The notes: generated from the letters alone by a model not told the origin. DNA of 64,000 nt from Vagococcus teuberi (GCF_001870205.1 NZ_CP017267.1:236501-300500); one strand, 5' to 3'; numbered from the stretch's first letter, positions 47,523-56,243 are shown. A program made the numbers and translations.

Positions 47523-48410
47523 ATGACAATTATTAAGTTAGGGATTGCACCAATCGCTTGGACAAATGATGATATGCCGGAATTAGGTAAGGAAAATACG
47601 TTTGAACAATGTATCAGTGAAATGGCATTAGCAGGGTACACAGGAACAGAAATTGGAAACAAATATCCGAAAAATCCAGAAGAATTAAAAAGTTACTTAG
47701 AACCACGTGGGTTATCAGTAGCTAGTGCATGGTTTAGTGCTTTTTTAACAACCAAACCATTTGAAGAAACAGAAGAGGCTTTTATGTTACATCGTGACTT
47801 TTTACATGCGATGGGAGCAAAAGTCATCGTTGTGTCAGAACAAGGACATAGTGTACAAGGTCAAATGGAGACACCTGTTTTTGATAAAAAACCTGAATTT
47901 ACAGAAGATGAATGGGAAAAATTAACAAGTGGGTTAGATAAATTAGGCGAGTTGGCAAATGAAAAAGACATGTCTATTGTTTACCACCACCATATGGGGA
48001 CAGGTGTCCAAACAACTGATGAAATCAATCGTTTGATGGCTGAGACAGATCCTAAAAAAGTGTCACTATTATATGATACTGGTCACTTAGTTTTCTCTGG
48101 TGAAGATCCGATTGAAGTGTATCAAACACACAAAGACCGTATTAAACATATTCACTTTAAAGATATCCGTAAAGAAAAAATGGAAGAAGTCAAAACAAAC
48201 ACATTTAGTTTCTTAAAAGGCGTTAAAGAAGGCGTGTTCACTGTTCCAGGAGATGGCATGATTGATTTTACACCAATTTGGGAAGAGATTGAAAAAGATG
48301 GTTATGAAGGATGGATTGTCGTAGAAGCAGAACAAGATCCAGCAAAAGCTAATCCATTTATTTATGCAAAAAATGCTCGTGAATACATCAAATCAGTTAC
48401 GAAACTGTAA
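47523..48410 (+). CDS. iolE: Inosose (2-keto-myo-inositol) dehydratase IolE
   Basis: A 295-residue sugar isomerase/AP endonuclease-like TIM barrel that dehydrates 2-keto-myo-inositol. It starts M-T-I-I-K-L-G-I-A-P-I-A-W as in IolE proteins and contains metal-site residues in E-I-G-N-K-Y, Y-H-H-H-M-G-T-G, Y-D-T-G-H-L and I-H-F-K-D-I-R. RBS AGGAGG. It stands after a 90-bp gap with hairpins. Confidence 0.94.
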   Translation: MTIIKLGIAPIAWTNDDMPELGKENTFEQCISEMALAGYTGTEIGNKYPKNPEELKSYLEPRGLSVASAWFSAFLTTKPFEETEEAFMLHRDFLHAMGAKVIVVSEQGHSVQGQMETPVFDKKPEFTEDEWEKLTSGLDKLGELANEKDMSIVYHHHMGTGVQTTDEINRLMAETDPKKVSLLYDTGHLVFSGEDPIEVYQTHKDRIKHIHFKDIRKEKMEEVKTNTFSFLKGVKEGVFTVPGDGMIDFTPIWEEIEKDGYEGWIVVEAEQDPAKANPFIYAKNAREYIKSVTKL

Positions 48411-48425
48411 TAAAGGGAGACGGTC

Positions 48426-50021
48426 ATGAATCTATTTTCTATTTTAAGTTTTGTTGTCATTATTAGTTGTGTGTGGTTATTTGCTTATAAACGCTCACGT
48501 GGCGTCAATGTTGATGGGGCAGAAGGATTCTTTATGGGTGGTCGAAGTTTGACTGCCCTACCGATTGCTGGTTCGATTATTATGACGAATTTATCAACAG
48601 AGCAAATTGTGGGCCAAAATGGACAAAGTTATGTCGCAGGAATGGAAGTTATGGCATGGGAAGTCACATCAGCCATCGCAATCGTTATGTTAGCGTCCGT
48701 TTTCTTACCAAAGTATTTAAAATATGGGATTAATACCGTATCTGATTTTATTGAAATACGTTATGATACACAAATTAAGAGAATTATTTCAGCATTATTT
48801 ATTATTACTTACATCACATCTTTTTTACCCGTGGTATTATATTCAGGATCATTAGTATTTAATAAGATTTTTCGGATTGATGAACTGTTGGGTATTCGTC
48901 CTATTACGTCAATCATTGTCGTTTCACTAGCTATTGGTGTCATTGGAATTTTGTACCTACTTATTGGGGGATTACGTCTAAGTGCTTACAGCGATACAGT
49001 GTATGGCTTTGGTTTATTAGCTTGTGGTCTACTGATTCCGACAATTGGCGTTACAATGCTTGGTGATGGTAGTTTCATTGCAGGAATTGATCACATTGTG
49101 GATAACACACCTTGGTTACTAAATTCTGTTGGTTCAATTGATTCAGCGATTGTTCCTTGGCCAACACTATTAACAGGTATGATGTTTAATAATTTATATT
49201 TCTGGTGTACCAATCAGATGATTGTCCAAAAAGCGTTAGCTGGAAAAAACTTAGCTGAAGCGCAAAAAGGCGTATTTATTGTTGGGTTCTTTAAAGTATT
49301 TGGTGCATTATTTTTAGTATTTCCAGGAATTGTAGCGAGAAATATTTTTGGTGATGCATTAATGGGGATGCCTGATGAGGCGTACCCAACACTTGTGACA
49401 CATGTTTTACCAGAGATGATTTATGGCGTGTTTGCAGCAGTTATTTTTGGGGCGATTTTATCGTCATTCTCAGGAGCGTTAAACGCGACCTCAACATTAT
49501 TATCGCTTGATTTTTATAAGCCTGTTTTCAATAAACAAGCAACCGATCATGATATCACGCGTTTTGGTAAACGGATTACCGTTGCGATCGGGTTGTTATC
49601 TATCTTTATCTCACCATTGATTTCATTTGCACCAGCAGGGTTGTATCAATTCGTGCAAGAATTCAATGGATTGTATAATATGCCATTATTGGTAATTATT
49701 CTATTAGCATTTTACTCTAAAAAAGCAACAGCCTTTGCAGCAAAAGTAACGATTTACTTACATATTATCTTGTATGCGTTATCAAAAGTTGTGTTAAAAG
49801 ATGTGCATTTTCTATATGTGTTAAGTGTGCTATTTTTCTTAGATATGCTTGTTATGTTTGTGGTTTCAAAACTGAAACCAGATGGTGATTTTGAATTGAA
49901 AGTCTTTAATACAAAAGTAGATATCACACCTTGGAAACATACAAAATTAGTGAGTGTGATTACCGTTTTAGTAGTTATTTTAACATATTTAATGTTTTCT
50001 CCAGTGGGGATTGCTAGATAA
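48426..50021 (+). CDS. Sodium:solute symporter, probable inositol transporter
   Basis: A 531-residue SSS-family protein with about 13-14 membrane helices. The N-terminal G-F-F-M-G-G-R-S-L region and M-T-N-L-S-T-E-Q-I-V-G sodium-site stretch are typical of the SGLT/SMCT fold. Its place between iolE and iolG makes myo-inositol (or an isomer) the likely substrate. Bacillus and L. casei iol loci use major-facilitator IolT instead, so this locus uses a sodium-driven carrier. Substrate is inferred from context. Confidence 0.85.
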   Translation: MNLFSILSFVVIISCVWLFAYKRSRGVNVDGAEGFFMGGRSLTALPIAGSIIMTNLSTEQIVGQNGQSYVAGMEVMAWEVTSAIAIVMLASVFLPKYLKYGINTVSDFIEIRYDTQIKRIISALFIITYITSFLPVVLYSGSLVFNKIFRIDELLGIRPITSIIVVSLAIGVIGILYLLIGGLRLSAYSDTVYGFGLLACGLLIPTIGVTMLGDGSFIAGIDHIVDNTPWLLNSVGSIDSAIVPWPTLLTGMMFNNLYFWCTNQMIVQKALAGKNLAEAQKGVFIVGFFKVFGALFLVFPGIVARNIFGDALMGMPDEAYPTLVTHVLPEMIYGVFAAVIFGAILSSFSGALNATSTLLSLDFYKPVFNKQATDHDITRFGKRITVAIGLLSIFISPLISFAPAGLYQFVQEFNGLYNMPLLVIILLAFYSKKATAFAAKVTIYLHIILYALSKVVLKDVHFLYVLSVLFFLDMLVMFVVSKLKPDGDFELKVFNTKVDITPWKHTKLVSVITVLVVILTYLMFSPVGIAR

Positions 50022-50042
50022 AAAAATTAGGGGATGAATGAT

Positions 50043-51047
50043 ATGACAAAAGAATTAGTTGTAGGCGTAATTGGCGGCGGACGTATTGGAAAACTTCACA
50101 CGAAAAACTTAGTACAAATGCCAGGTGTTAAAGTAAAAGCGGTCGCGGATATTTTTGCAGATAACATGCCAACATTTGAAGCAGAATATGGTGTACCATT
50201 AGTATCGGATTTTGATGCCATCTTTAATGATGATGAGATTGATGTGGTATTTATTTGTACACCAACGGACACACATGTTGAATTAATCAAAAAAGCAGCG
50301 GCAGCGAAAAAACATATCTTCTGTGAAAAACCAATTAGTTTTTCTGATGAAGAAACAGTTGAAACCTATCATATTGTGAAAGAAGCAGGGGTGAAATTCC
50401 AACTAGGTGTTAACCGTCGTTTCGACCGTAATTTTGCACAAGTAAAAAAACATGTTCAAGATGGATCAATTGGAGATATCCAATTATTACGTATTGATTC
50501 ACGTGATCCAGAAGCACCACCTTTATCTTATGTTAAGTCGTCAGGCGGTCTATTTTTTGATATGATGATACATGACTTTGATATGGCCCGTTTTATCACA
50601 GGTAGTGAAGTAAAAGAAGTTTATGCTACAGGGGATGCATTGGTTAATCCTGAACTTGAAGGAATCGATGTTGACACAGCAATTGTGACATTAACCTTTG
50701 AAAATGGTTGTTTAGGTGTGATTAGTAACAGTCGTCAAGCAGTGTATGGTTATGACCAACGTTTAGAAGCATTTGGTTCAAAAGGTGCGTCTCAAGCAGA
50801 AAATGAACGAGTAAATCAAGTTGTGTTATCAGATGAGTCCGGTGTTCATAGCCAAAAACCACTTCACTTCTTCTTAGAGCGTTACAATGATGCATACATT
50901 AAAGAAGTGGAAGAATTTTTAACAGCTATTAAAGATGACACAGACACTGTTGTGACATATGAAGATGGTATCATGGCACAACGTTTAGCATTTGCTGCAA
51001 ATGAATCATTGAAAACTGGTCAGCCTGTTAAAGTTAAAAAAATATAA
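50043..51047 (+). CDS. iolG: Inositol 2-dehydrogenase IolG
   Basis: The protein is 334 residues from ATG 50043, 9 nt after AGGGG; an ATG at 50034 would touch the ribosome binding site. The Rossmann motif G-V-I-G-G-G-R-I-G-K-L-H, the catalytic lysine in C-E-K-P-I-S, and D-M-M-I-H-D-F-D-M-A-R with catalytic Asp and His are all present. It oxidises myo-inositol to the 2-keto form with NAD, the first pathway step. A scyllo-inositol preference cannot be excluded. Confidence 0.92.
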   Translation: MTKELVVGVIGGGRIGKLHTKNLVQMPGVKVKAVADIFADNMPTFEAEYGVPLVSDFDAIFNDDEIDVVFICTPTDTHVELIKKAAAAKKHIFCEKPISFSDEETVETYHIVKEAGVKFQLGVNRRFDRNFAQVKKHVQDGSIGDIQLLRIDSRDPEAPPLSYVKSSGGLFFDMMIHDFDMARFITGSEVKEVYATGDALVNPELEGIDVDTAIVTLTFENGCLGVISNSRQAVYGYDQRLEAFGSKGASQAENERVNQVVLSDESGVHSQKPLHFFLERYNDAYIKEVEEFLTAIKDDTDTVVTYEDGIMAQRLAFAANESLKTGQPVKVKKI

Positions 51048-51059
51048 AAGGTGAATGAC

Positions 51060-51368
51060 ATGGAAAAAAGTATTTTATTTGTCTGTGAGTCAGGTATTAG
51101 TGCCTCATTATTTGTTTCAAAAATGTTAGAAAGTTTAAGAGATCATGGTTTGAATTATGATGTTGATTATGCACCAGTTCAACGTGTGGAAACAAAATTG
51201 TCACAACAACATTATGATGTGATTTTACTTGCACCACAAATTAAACGTTATGAAAAAGAATTAAGAAGTTTACTTGAAGAAAAATCACATGAATCATATG
51301 TGAGCGGGATTCAAGATGATGAGTTTGTGACGATGAATATTGAGCGGATATTAGAGCGAATTAGATAG
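51060..51368 (+). CDS. Orphan PTS IIB-like small protein in the iol operon
   Basis: The protein is 102 residues from ATG 51060 after AAAAGGTG. The start F-V-C-E-S-G-I-S-A-S-L-F-V-S-K-M resembles the phosphocysteine loop of lactose/cellobiose-type IIB domains, with Cys, Gly and Ser in place. No IIA or IIC gene is near. It is the last gene before the operon terminator. It could carry regulatory phosphorylation for inositol use, but this is speculation; the family call is by motif only. Confidence 0.65.
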   Translation: MEKSILFVCESGISASLFVSKMLESLRDHGLNYDVDYAPVQRVETKLSQQHYDVILLAPQIKRYEKELRSLLEEKSHESYVSGIQDDEFVTMNIERILERIR

Positions 51369-51385
51369 AAACTTATACACTAAAT

Positions 51386-51437
51386 AAAAACTAGTTATTT
51401 CAAATCATAGAAAGGTTTGGCGTAACTAGTTTTTTCA
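51386..51437. terminator. Terminator of the iol operon
   Basis: AAAAACTAGTTA pairs with TAACTAGTTTTT, with a further CAAA / TTTG inside, followed by T residues. It serves the iol operon and possibly the convergent DUF6056 gene. Confidence 0.85.
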
Positions 51438-51458
51438 TATTAACGGTTTATTCGTTTC

Positions 51459-52865
51459 TTACTTATTTGGTTGTGGAATGCCGGTAATTGATTTCACATT
51501 ATAGTACTGAGCCATCCATTTATTGAACCAAGCTTCCCTATCCTGTGTCACATTGGCAGTCCCTTTATAGGCATTATAATTAGTTTTAGGATAAGTAATC
51601 ATAGGCAAAGTGACATCCTCATCTGGACTTGCATTTTTTAGTAAAGCAACTTGTTCCATTACTTGAGAATATGTTGTACGATTGTCTTGTATGGCATTAT
51701 AGTAATGATAGGCTGAAAAAAGTAATAACCCAACAGTTAAAATAAATTGGGATTTTTTTAATTTAAGCAAACGATTGAGTAAATATGTGGTAACTATTAC
51801 GAGATAAACAGATGCCCCAAATAATACACGTAAGGGTTGTTCAGAAACAAGAATCAGACTATAAATACAAGCAAAATGCCCTATAAGTAAAAGAATGATG
51901 AAGTAGATATCTTTTGCATTTATAGCTTTCAGTAATGATAAAATAAGTATCAGAACAAGAATTAATAGATAGAAAAAATAAAAATGAATCATGCTATTGG
52001 TGAAAATGTTAGTTAGATTTCGTGATAAGACTTCTATTGATAAATCAATATGGCCACGTTTTTGTGATCCAGCTGAGGACATCATGGAGATAAAGCCTAA
52101 AACGGAGAATAAAATACCTGTAATCTGATAAATTTTTATTTTTTTATTGATGATAATATTTAATAAAAAGATGCATACGGCTACCAATATCGTAGCTGGA
52201 CCAGAATTTTCATTTGTTACACCTGTCAAAAATCCTAAGAAGATAGACCCCAAAATCACAAAAAGATGATCGTCTAGATTTTTTAAATATAGCAATAAAA
52301 AACCAGTGTAAAAGAGTGAGGTCCAAAGATAGTTTCCTGCCCCAGATACCCACAGCACTGTTTGACCAAAACTTGGAATCATTAACCAAAGTAACATCGC
52401 TATTTGCGCTAAAAGCATGCCTGGTTTCTTAATACTTGACCTAGTTTCTATAATTGCATAGATTAAATACATCAATAGGATAAATGCGAATGTGTTAAAT
52501 ATATTAAAAATAATTTTGTCATATTGAAGAAAAAATTGAACGATACTATGGGCTAAATATCGTCCATTCCACAAATGGTAATGATTGATTTGTGAAGTAA
52601 CGATGGAGCCTATCCCATCTATTTTCTCAATATCAGTTGTTGGCATATGTCCTTTATAGACATAATGGTAAGTATAATCATCAGATGTATAGTATGTTAA
52701 TTGATTTAATGTAAAAATTGTGATAAAAGTGATGATTAAAACGAGCCATTTTATGTATGTGTTTTCCTTTTTGCTGTTTAAACAGCTGTTGTTTTTTTTT
52801 GAATGTTTTCTTCTTGTCATAATCGTATAATCTTTTGTGTTTATTAATGTTGTTAACATGAACAA
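51459..52865 (-). CDS. DUF6056-like polytopic membrane protein (GT-C-type)
   Basis: Up to 468 residues, about 11-12 membrane helices. The first outer loop holds Y-T-S-D-D-Y-T-Y-H-Y and later H-L-W-N-G-R-Y-L-A-H, the Asp-Asp and W-N-G-R marks of the DUF6056 family, related to membrane glycosyltransferases. A second in-frame ATG at 52820 (M-T-R-R-K-H-S-K-K) may be the true start; neither has a strong ribosome binding site. The basic N-terminus would be cytoplasmic. Role in cell-surface polymer decoration is only suggested by fold. Confidence 0.7.
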   Translation of the reverse strand: MFMLTTLINTKDYTIMTRRKHSKKNNSCLNSKKENTYIKWLVLIITFITIFTLNQLTYYTSDDYTYHYVYKGHMPTTDIEKIDGIGSIVTSQINHYHLWNGRYLAHSIVQFFLQYDKIIFNIFNTFAFILLMYLIYAIIETRSSIKKPGMLLAQIAMLLWLMIPSFGQTVLWVSGAGNYLWTSLFYTGFLLLYLKNLDDHLFVILGSIFLGFLTGVTNENSGPATILVAVCIFLLNIIINKKIKIYQITGILFSVLGFISMMSSAGSQKRGHIDLSIEVLSRNLTNIFTNSMIHFYFFYLLILVLILILSLLKAINAKDIYFIILLLIGHFACIYSLILVSEQPLRVLFGASVYLVIVTTYLLNRLLKLKKSQFILTVGLLLFSAYHYYNAIQDNRTTYSQVMEQVALLKNASPDEDVTLPMITYPKTNYNAYKGTANVTQDREAWFNKWMAQYYNVKSITGIPQPNK

Positions 52866-52916
52866 TTCAACCCTGCTTTATTATATATGGACTTCAATTA
52901 AAAATCTACAAAATAA

Positions 52917-52949
52917 AAAGAAAGCACCTAAAAACAGTGCTTTCTTTTT
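52917..52949. terminator. Terminator downstream of the micropeptide gene
   Basis: AAAGAAAGCAC and GTGCTTTCTTT form a perfect 11-bp stem with a 9-nt loop and A/T tracts on both sides. It lies 20 bp beyond the stop of the minus-strand 27-residue peptide gene, giving a transcript of about 160 nt. Confidence 0.85.
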
Positions 52950-52969
52950 CATATTTATCAAAATGACAG

Positions 52970-53053
52970 TTAATCTTTTTTTCCAATATGTTTAAAACTA
53001 ATATCAACGAATACATTGGCTATAAAATCTGTGATGACAGTTATCCATTCCAT
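52970..53053 (-). CDS. 27-residue amphipathic peptide (delta-toxin/PSM-like or type I toxin-like)
   Basis: A complete short gene: TATAAT on the minus strand (53087-53082), ribosome binding site AAGGAG, ATG 53053, 27 codons, TAA, then a strong terminator. The peptide begins M-E-W-I-T-V-I-T-D-F-I and ends K-H-I-G-K-K-D. As a helix, Trp3, Ile4, Ile7, Phe10, Ile11, Val14, Phe15 and Ile18 line one face and Thr5, Thr8, Asp9, Asn13 and Asp17 the other. No signal peptide. Layout recalls staphylococcal delta-haemolysin and phenol-soluble modulins, or Fst-type toxins, although the Fst proline is absent. Function is not known. Confidence 0.6.
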   Translation of the reverse strand: MEWITVITDFIANVFVDISFKHIGKKD

Positions 53054-53142
53054 AATGTATCACTCCTTATAGTTTTCTGTTATTATACTACATAATAGAT
53101 TAATTTAGGTAAATAAAGGTCTATAAATGAAAGGAGACGACG

Positions 53143-53802
53143 ATGTCACAGAAAAAATCATTTAATCAATTAATTATTTACATTATTCTTTTCTTTTTCA
53201 TATGGAATGTGTATGAGTTTGTGGTAAAACCACCAATTATGATGAATTTTCCATCAATTATAGGTACATTGATTCAATCAGTTATTAAAATAGGAGTATG
53301 GACGGTTCCAAGTTTCCTATTAATTAAAAAGAATGAAGGCATCGCGATACACTACCCTGCTTTATTTCAGCAAAAAACGAAGTGGAGTAGATGGTTGATT
53401 GTTGCTTTAGCAATAGTTGTCTACCTACTCATGATTTCTTATATACAATATGGCAATATAGCCATAAGAGCTAGTTTCCGACCTATTTCTTTAATCAATG
53501 CTGTTTTATTTGTCGGTATAACAGAAGAGTTGGTTTTTAGAGGTTGGATACTTAATTCGTTACTGACAAAAGTTTCAAAGTGGAATGCGGTGATCCTGTC
53601 ATCTATTTTATTTGTTTTTATTCATTTTCCAACATGGATATATACAGGAACGTTGAATGGTATTATTTCTTCTGGTGGATTTATTCAGGTGTTTATTCTT
53701 GGCATTTTATTTAGTTGGTCGTTTATGAAAAGTAAAAATATTTTTGTGCCAATGTTATTACATATGACATGGAATCTTATTAATACTATGTTTTATGGGT
53801 AG
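53143..53802 (+). CDS. CPBP-family intramembrane metalloprotease
   Basis: A 219-residue membrane protein, about seven helices, with the three CPBP/Abi motifs: E-E-L-V-F-R-G-W (Glu128, Glu129, Arg133), F-V-F-I-H-F-P (His161) and L-H-M-T-W-N-L-I-N near residue 208. The family includes CAAX-protease-like enzymes and bacteriocin self-immunity proteins of lactic acid bacteria. RBS GAAAGGAGACG. It is divergent from the amphipathic peptide gene, which makes an immunity or processing role worth testing. Confidence 0.88.
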   Translation: MSQKKSFNQLIIYIILFFFIWNVYEFVVKPPIMMNFPSIIGTLIQSVIKIGVWTVPSFLLIKKNEGIAIHYPALFQQKTKWSRWLIVALAIVVYLLMISYIQYGNIAIRASFRPISLINAVLFVGITEELVFRGWILNSLLTKVSKWNAVILSSILFVFIHFPTWIYTGTLNGIISSGGFIQVFILGILFSWSFMKSKNIFVPMLLHMTWNLINTMFYG

Positions 53803-53815
53803 AAAGAGGGTTATT

Positions 53816-54232
53816 ATGGTAGATATTTGGGAAGAATTGTATTTACGAGCGAAAGAGTATTATCACCCTACAGAAGTAAATAGTTTTATCTATACGAATC
53901 ATGTGGTATGTGCGTTAGAAAGTAAGAGTGGACAGATTTTTACAGGGTACTGTATTGAAGGAACAGGTGGCACAATCAATTTGTGTGCCGAAAGAATGAC
54001 TTTAATTAATATGTATCAAGCAAGTGGAGAAACTCAAGTTAAAAGAATTATTGCTTTTAGAGATACTCCTCCAACAAATCATGGAGGTATGCCTTGTGGT
54101 ATTTGCCGTGAAACATTGATGCAGTTTTCTCCTAAAAACAAAGAAACTCAAATTATGGTTGATTATGAATCAAGAGAGATTGTCATGTTAGAAGAATTGT
54201 TACCAAAATGGTGGGGAGATATAAGAGGATAA
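53816..54232 (+). CDS. Cytidine deaminase-like zinc protein
   Basis: The protein is 138 residues from ATG 53816 after AAAGAGGG; the longer frame starting within the previous gene is rejected. Zinc motifs of the cytidine deaminase fold are clear: C-A-E-R at 57-60 (Cys57, catalytic Glu59) and P-C-G-I-C-R-E with Cys94 and Cys97. Short single-domain size resembles tetrameric Cdd or blasticidin-S deaminase-like proteins; residues around the substrate site differ from housekeeping Cdd, so the substrate is open. Confidence 0.82.
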   Translation: MVDIWEELYLRAKEYYHPTEVNSFIYTNHVVCALESKSGQIFTGYCIEGTGGTINLCAERMTLINMYQASGETQVKRIIAFRDTPPTNHGGMPCGICRETLMQFSPKNKETQIMVDYESREIVMLEELLPKWWGDIRG

Positions 54233-54263
54233 CAGCTAAAATAAAGATGGATGAGGTGCTTTT

Positions 54264-54920
54264 TTGAAAATAGGAATTATTTGTGCTATGCCAATAGAAT
54301 TAGATTATTTACGTCATCATTTGAATTGTACACCTGTTGTATTAAAAAAACGGACGTTCTACTTAGCTGATTATGGGGAAAATGACTTGGTGCTATTTGC
54401 AAGTGGCGTAGGTAAAGTAAATGCCACTGTTTATACGCAATTATTAATTGATTATTTCGAGACCAATGTCATATTAAATATTGGAATAGCAGGAGGGTTG
54501 CATCCTTGTTTAAAACCATTAGATATTGTTTTAGGAGATCGATATAGTCATCATGATGTGGATAAAAATCAAATGGAACGATTATTTCCATATACGTCAG
54601 ATTTTCAAGCAGACACACAGTTGTTGGCTAAATTTAAAGCACATCACCAAGAGGGCATGATAGGGTGTATAGTGTCTGGAGAATCATTTATTGCAGATGA
54701 TAATGAAAAGGCACGTATTATTGAAACCTTTGACGCTGTTGCGGTAGATATGGAAACAAGTGCTATTGCTCATGTTTGTTTTATAAATGAGATACCCTTT
54801 TTATCTATTAGAGGTATATCTGATTTAGCGAATGATAAAGCAACAGAAAGTTATGATAATTACGAAAAATTAGTGAGCGATAGAGTCGGAAAGTTTTGTT
54901 TAGACGTATTGGAAAATTAG
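54264..54920 (+). CDS. mtnN: MTA/SAH nucleosidase family protein (MtnN/Pfs)
   Basis: A 218-residue nucleoside phosphorylase-fold protein beginning with TTG after GAGGTG. It has the Pfs pattern: G-I-I-C-A-M-P-I-E-L near residues 3-12, N-I-G-I-A-G-G-L near 76-83, V-D-M-E-T-S-A-I-A-H near 166 (adenosine-binding Glu), and S-D-L-A-N-D with catalytic Asp near 191. It would split adenine from methylthioadenosine and S-adenosylhomocysteine. Slightly shorter than typical Pfs (about 230), and next to an accessory deaminase, so it may be a second copy. Confidence 0.85.
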   Translation: MKIGIICAMPIELDYLRHHLNCTPVVLKKRTFYLADYGENDLVLFASGVGKVNATVYTQLLIDYFETNVILNIGIAGGLHPCLKPLDIVLGDRYSHHDVDKNQMERLFPYTSDFQADTQLLAKFKAHHQEGMIGCIVSGESFIADDNEKARIIETFDAVAVDMETSAIAHVCFINEIPFLSIRGISDLANDKATESYDNYEKLVSDRVGKFCLDVLEN

Positions 54921-54923
54921 AAT

Positions 54924-54964
54924 AAAAAAGCTAGCTTAGCCGTGAGTCTAAGTTAGCTTTTTTT
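54924..54964. terminator. Bidirectional terminator
   Basis: AAAAAAGCTAGCTTAG pairs with CTAAGTTAGCTTTTTT (one mismatch) around a short loop. It ends the nucleosidase gene and overlaps the last codons of the convergent MFS gene. Confidence 0.85.
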
Positions 54965-56191
54965 AGTATTTAGTACACTCATAAACGAATAGAAATACAA
55001 TAGTAGACAACTTATACATAGTGCTATCAATGAGACATTACTACTAAAAGCTGTGGCCAGGGTAGTAAAGATAAAAATAGTGATTGGAGGGAAAAACATG
55101 AGCAGTGTGCTGACTCCTCCAGCAATAGTTGCTAACTTATCAAGAGGAATTTCTTTCATCAGTTTAGCATTAAATTTTGGATTTAAAATACCAATGAGTA
55201 GTCCCAAAATAAATTGAAACCCTAATAATAAATAGATATTTTTAAGTAAAATACTGCAGACAAGTAAGGCCATGAAAAATAAAATAAGTTGAGTGAATTG
55301 TTCCAGCTCTAACCTTTTAAATAATTTTGTTCCAAATAAACTCCCAAGTATCACCCCAATAGATGTTAAACCTTGAATAAGAGAAAAGGTAAATGAAAAA
55401 CTATCAATAATGAGAGCAGAGTCTTTTGCTAAAATAATTGATAAAAGAGGTGAAATAGCAGAAGATAAGCCATTTAAGCCAGCAAAAACTAAAATTAATT
55501 TAAAAAATTGTTTATTCTTTGTTGTTTCTTTAATAGCGAATACCATTTGTTTCCAAATAGCAGATAGTGAGATGTTCTCATGTTTATCTAGATGATCTTT
55601 TTCTAAGGTATCTAGGCTTTTTTTCATTGATAAAACAATCAAAGCTGTCGCAAAAAAGGTCATACTATTAATGACAGCTAGCAATTGATAAGAAAACAGT
55701 CCTAATAAATAGGCACCAACAAATTGGGCAATAATCGCCACAATGTTACTAATTGCTCCATTTAAACCTTGAGCTTCTTCTAAATCATCTTGTTCCACAA
55801 TTAATGGAACAAAGGGATAGAACAAACTGTTTGAAAATTCTCCAACATTGTCAGAAATAAAATTAATCAAACTAATGCCAACTAATAACATCATACTTTG
55901 TTGAAAACCGATTAAAAACCCAACTGATAGGTACAGCACACCACGTATTAATCCAGAGTAAAATATTTTTGTGGCTTTATTTTCGCTCATATCAGCCAAA
56001 CTGCCTAGCGGGGAAGCAAAAATAAAGGGAATGCTTTCAGATAATGACACAATCGTGATGGCAAGAGATGAATTTGTAAATTGTGCTGCATATGTCATAA
56101 GAGCAATATAATACATTGAATCTCCAAGAGTTGATATAAAGTTGTTCAGAATAATCTTTTGATAGAGTGGGTATTTTTTGATAATAGACAT
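54953..56191 (-). CDS. Major facilitator superfamily exporter
   Basis: A 412-residue transporter with 12 membrane helices in two halves and the motif A-like G-S-L-A-D-M-S-E-N-K between helices 2 and 3. The N-terminal L-N-N-F-I-S-T-L-G-D-S-M-Y-Y-I-A resembles MefA/EntS-type MFS drug or siderophore exporters. It is divergent from an Rgg regulator with a palindrome between them, so it is probably the regulator's target. Substrate unknown. Confidence 0.85.
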   Translation of the reverse strand: MSIIKKYPLYQKIILNNFISTLGDSMYYIALMTYAAQFTNSSLAITIVSLSESIPFIFASPLGSLADMSENKATKIFYSGLIRGVLYLSVGFLIGFQQSMMLLVGISLINFISDNVGEFSNSLFYPFVPLIVEQDDLEEAQGLNGAISNIVAIIAQFVGAYLLGLFSYQLLAVINSMTFFATALIVLSMKKSLDTLEKDHLDKHENISLSAIWKQMVFAIKETTKNKQFFKLILVFAGLNGLSSAISPLLSIILAKDSALIIDSFSFTFSLIQGLTSIGVILGSLFGTKLFKRLELEQFTQLILFFMALLVCSILLKNIYLLLGFQFILGLLIGILNPKFNAKLMKEIPLDKLATIAGGVSTLLMFFPPITIFIFTTLATAFSSNVSLIALCISCLLLYFYSFMSVLNTKKS

Positions 56192-56224
56192 AAGTGATTC
56201 CTCCTTTTTTTATAGTATAGAATG

Positions 56225-56243
56225 ATTCGTTTTATGAACGAAT
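56225..56243. promoter_or_regulatory. Palindrome between the MFS and Rgg genes
   Basis: ATTCGTT-TTATG-AACGAAT is a perfect 7-bp inverted repeat in the 90-bp divergent intergenic region. It lies between candidate -10 elements of both genes (TATACT on the minus strand near 56216, TATAGT on the plus strand near 56255). A shared operator for Rgg is likely. Confidence 0.55.

Noticed and set aside
53795-53815. Longer start for the cytidine deaminase-like protein (GTG-type start within the CPBP gene)
   Set aside because: The ribosome binding site AAAGAGGG lies after this start and directly precedes ATG 53816.
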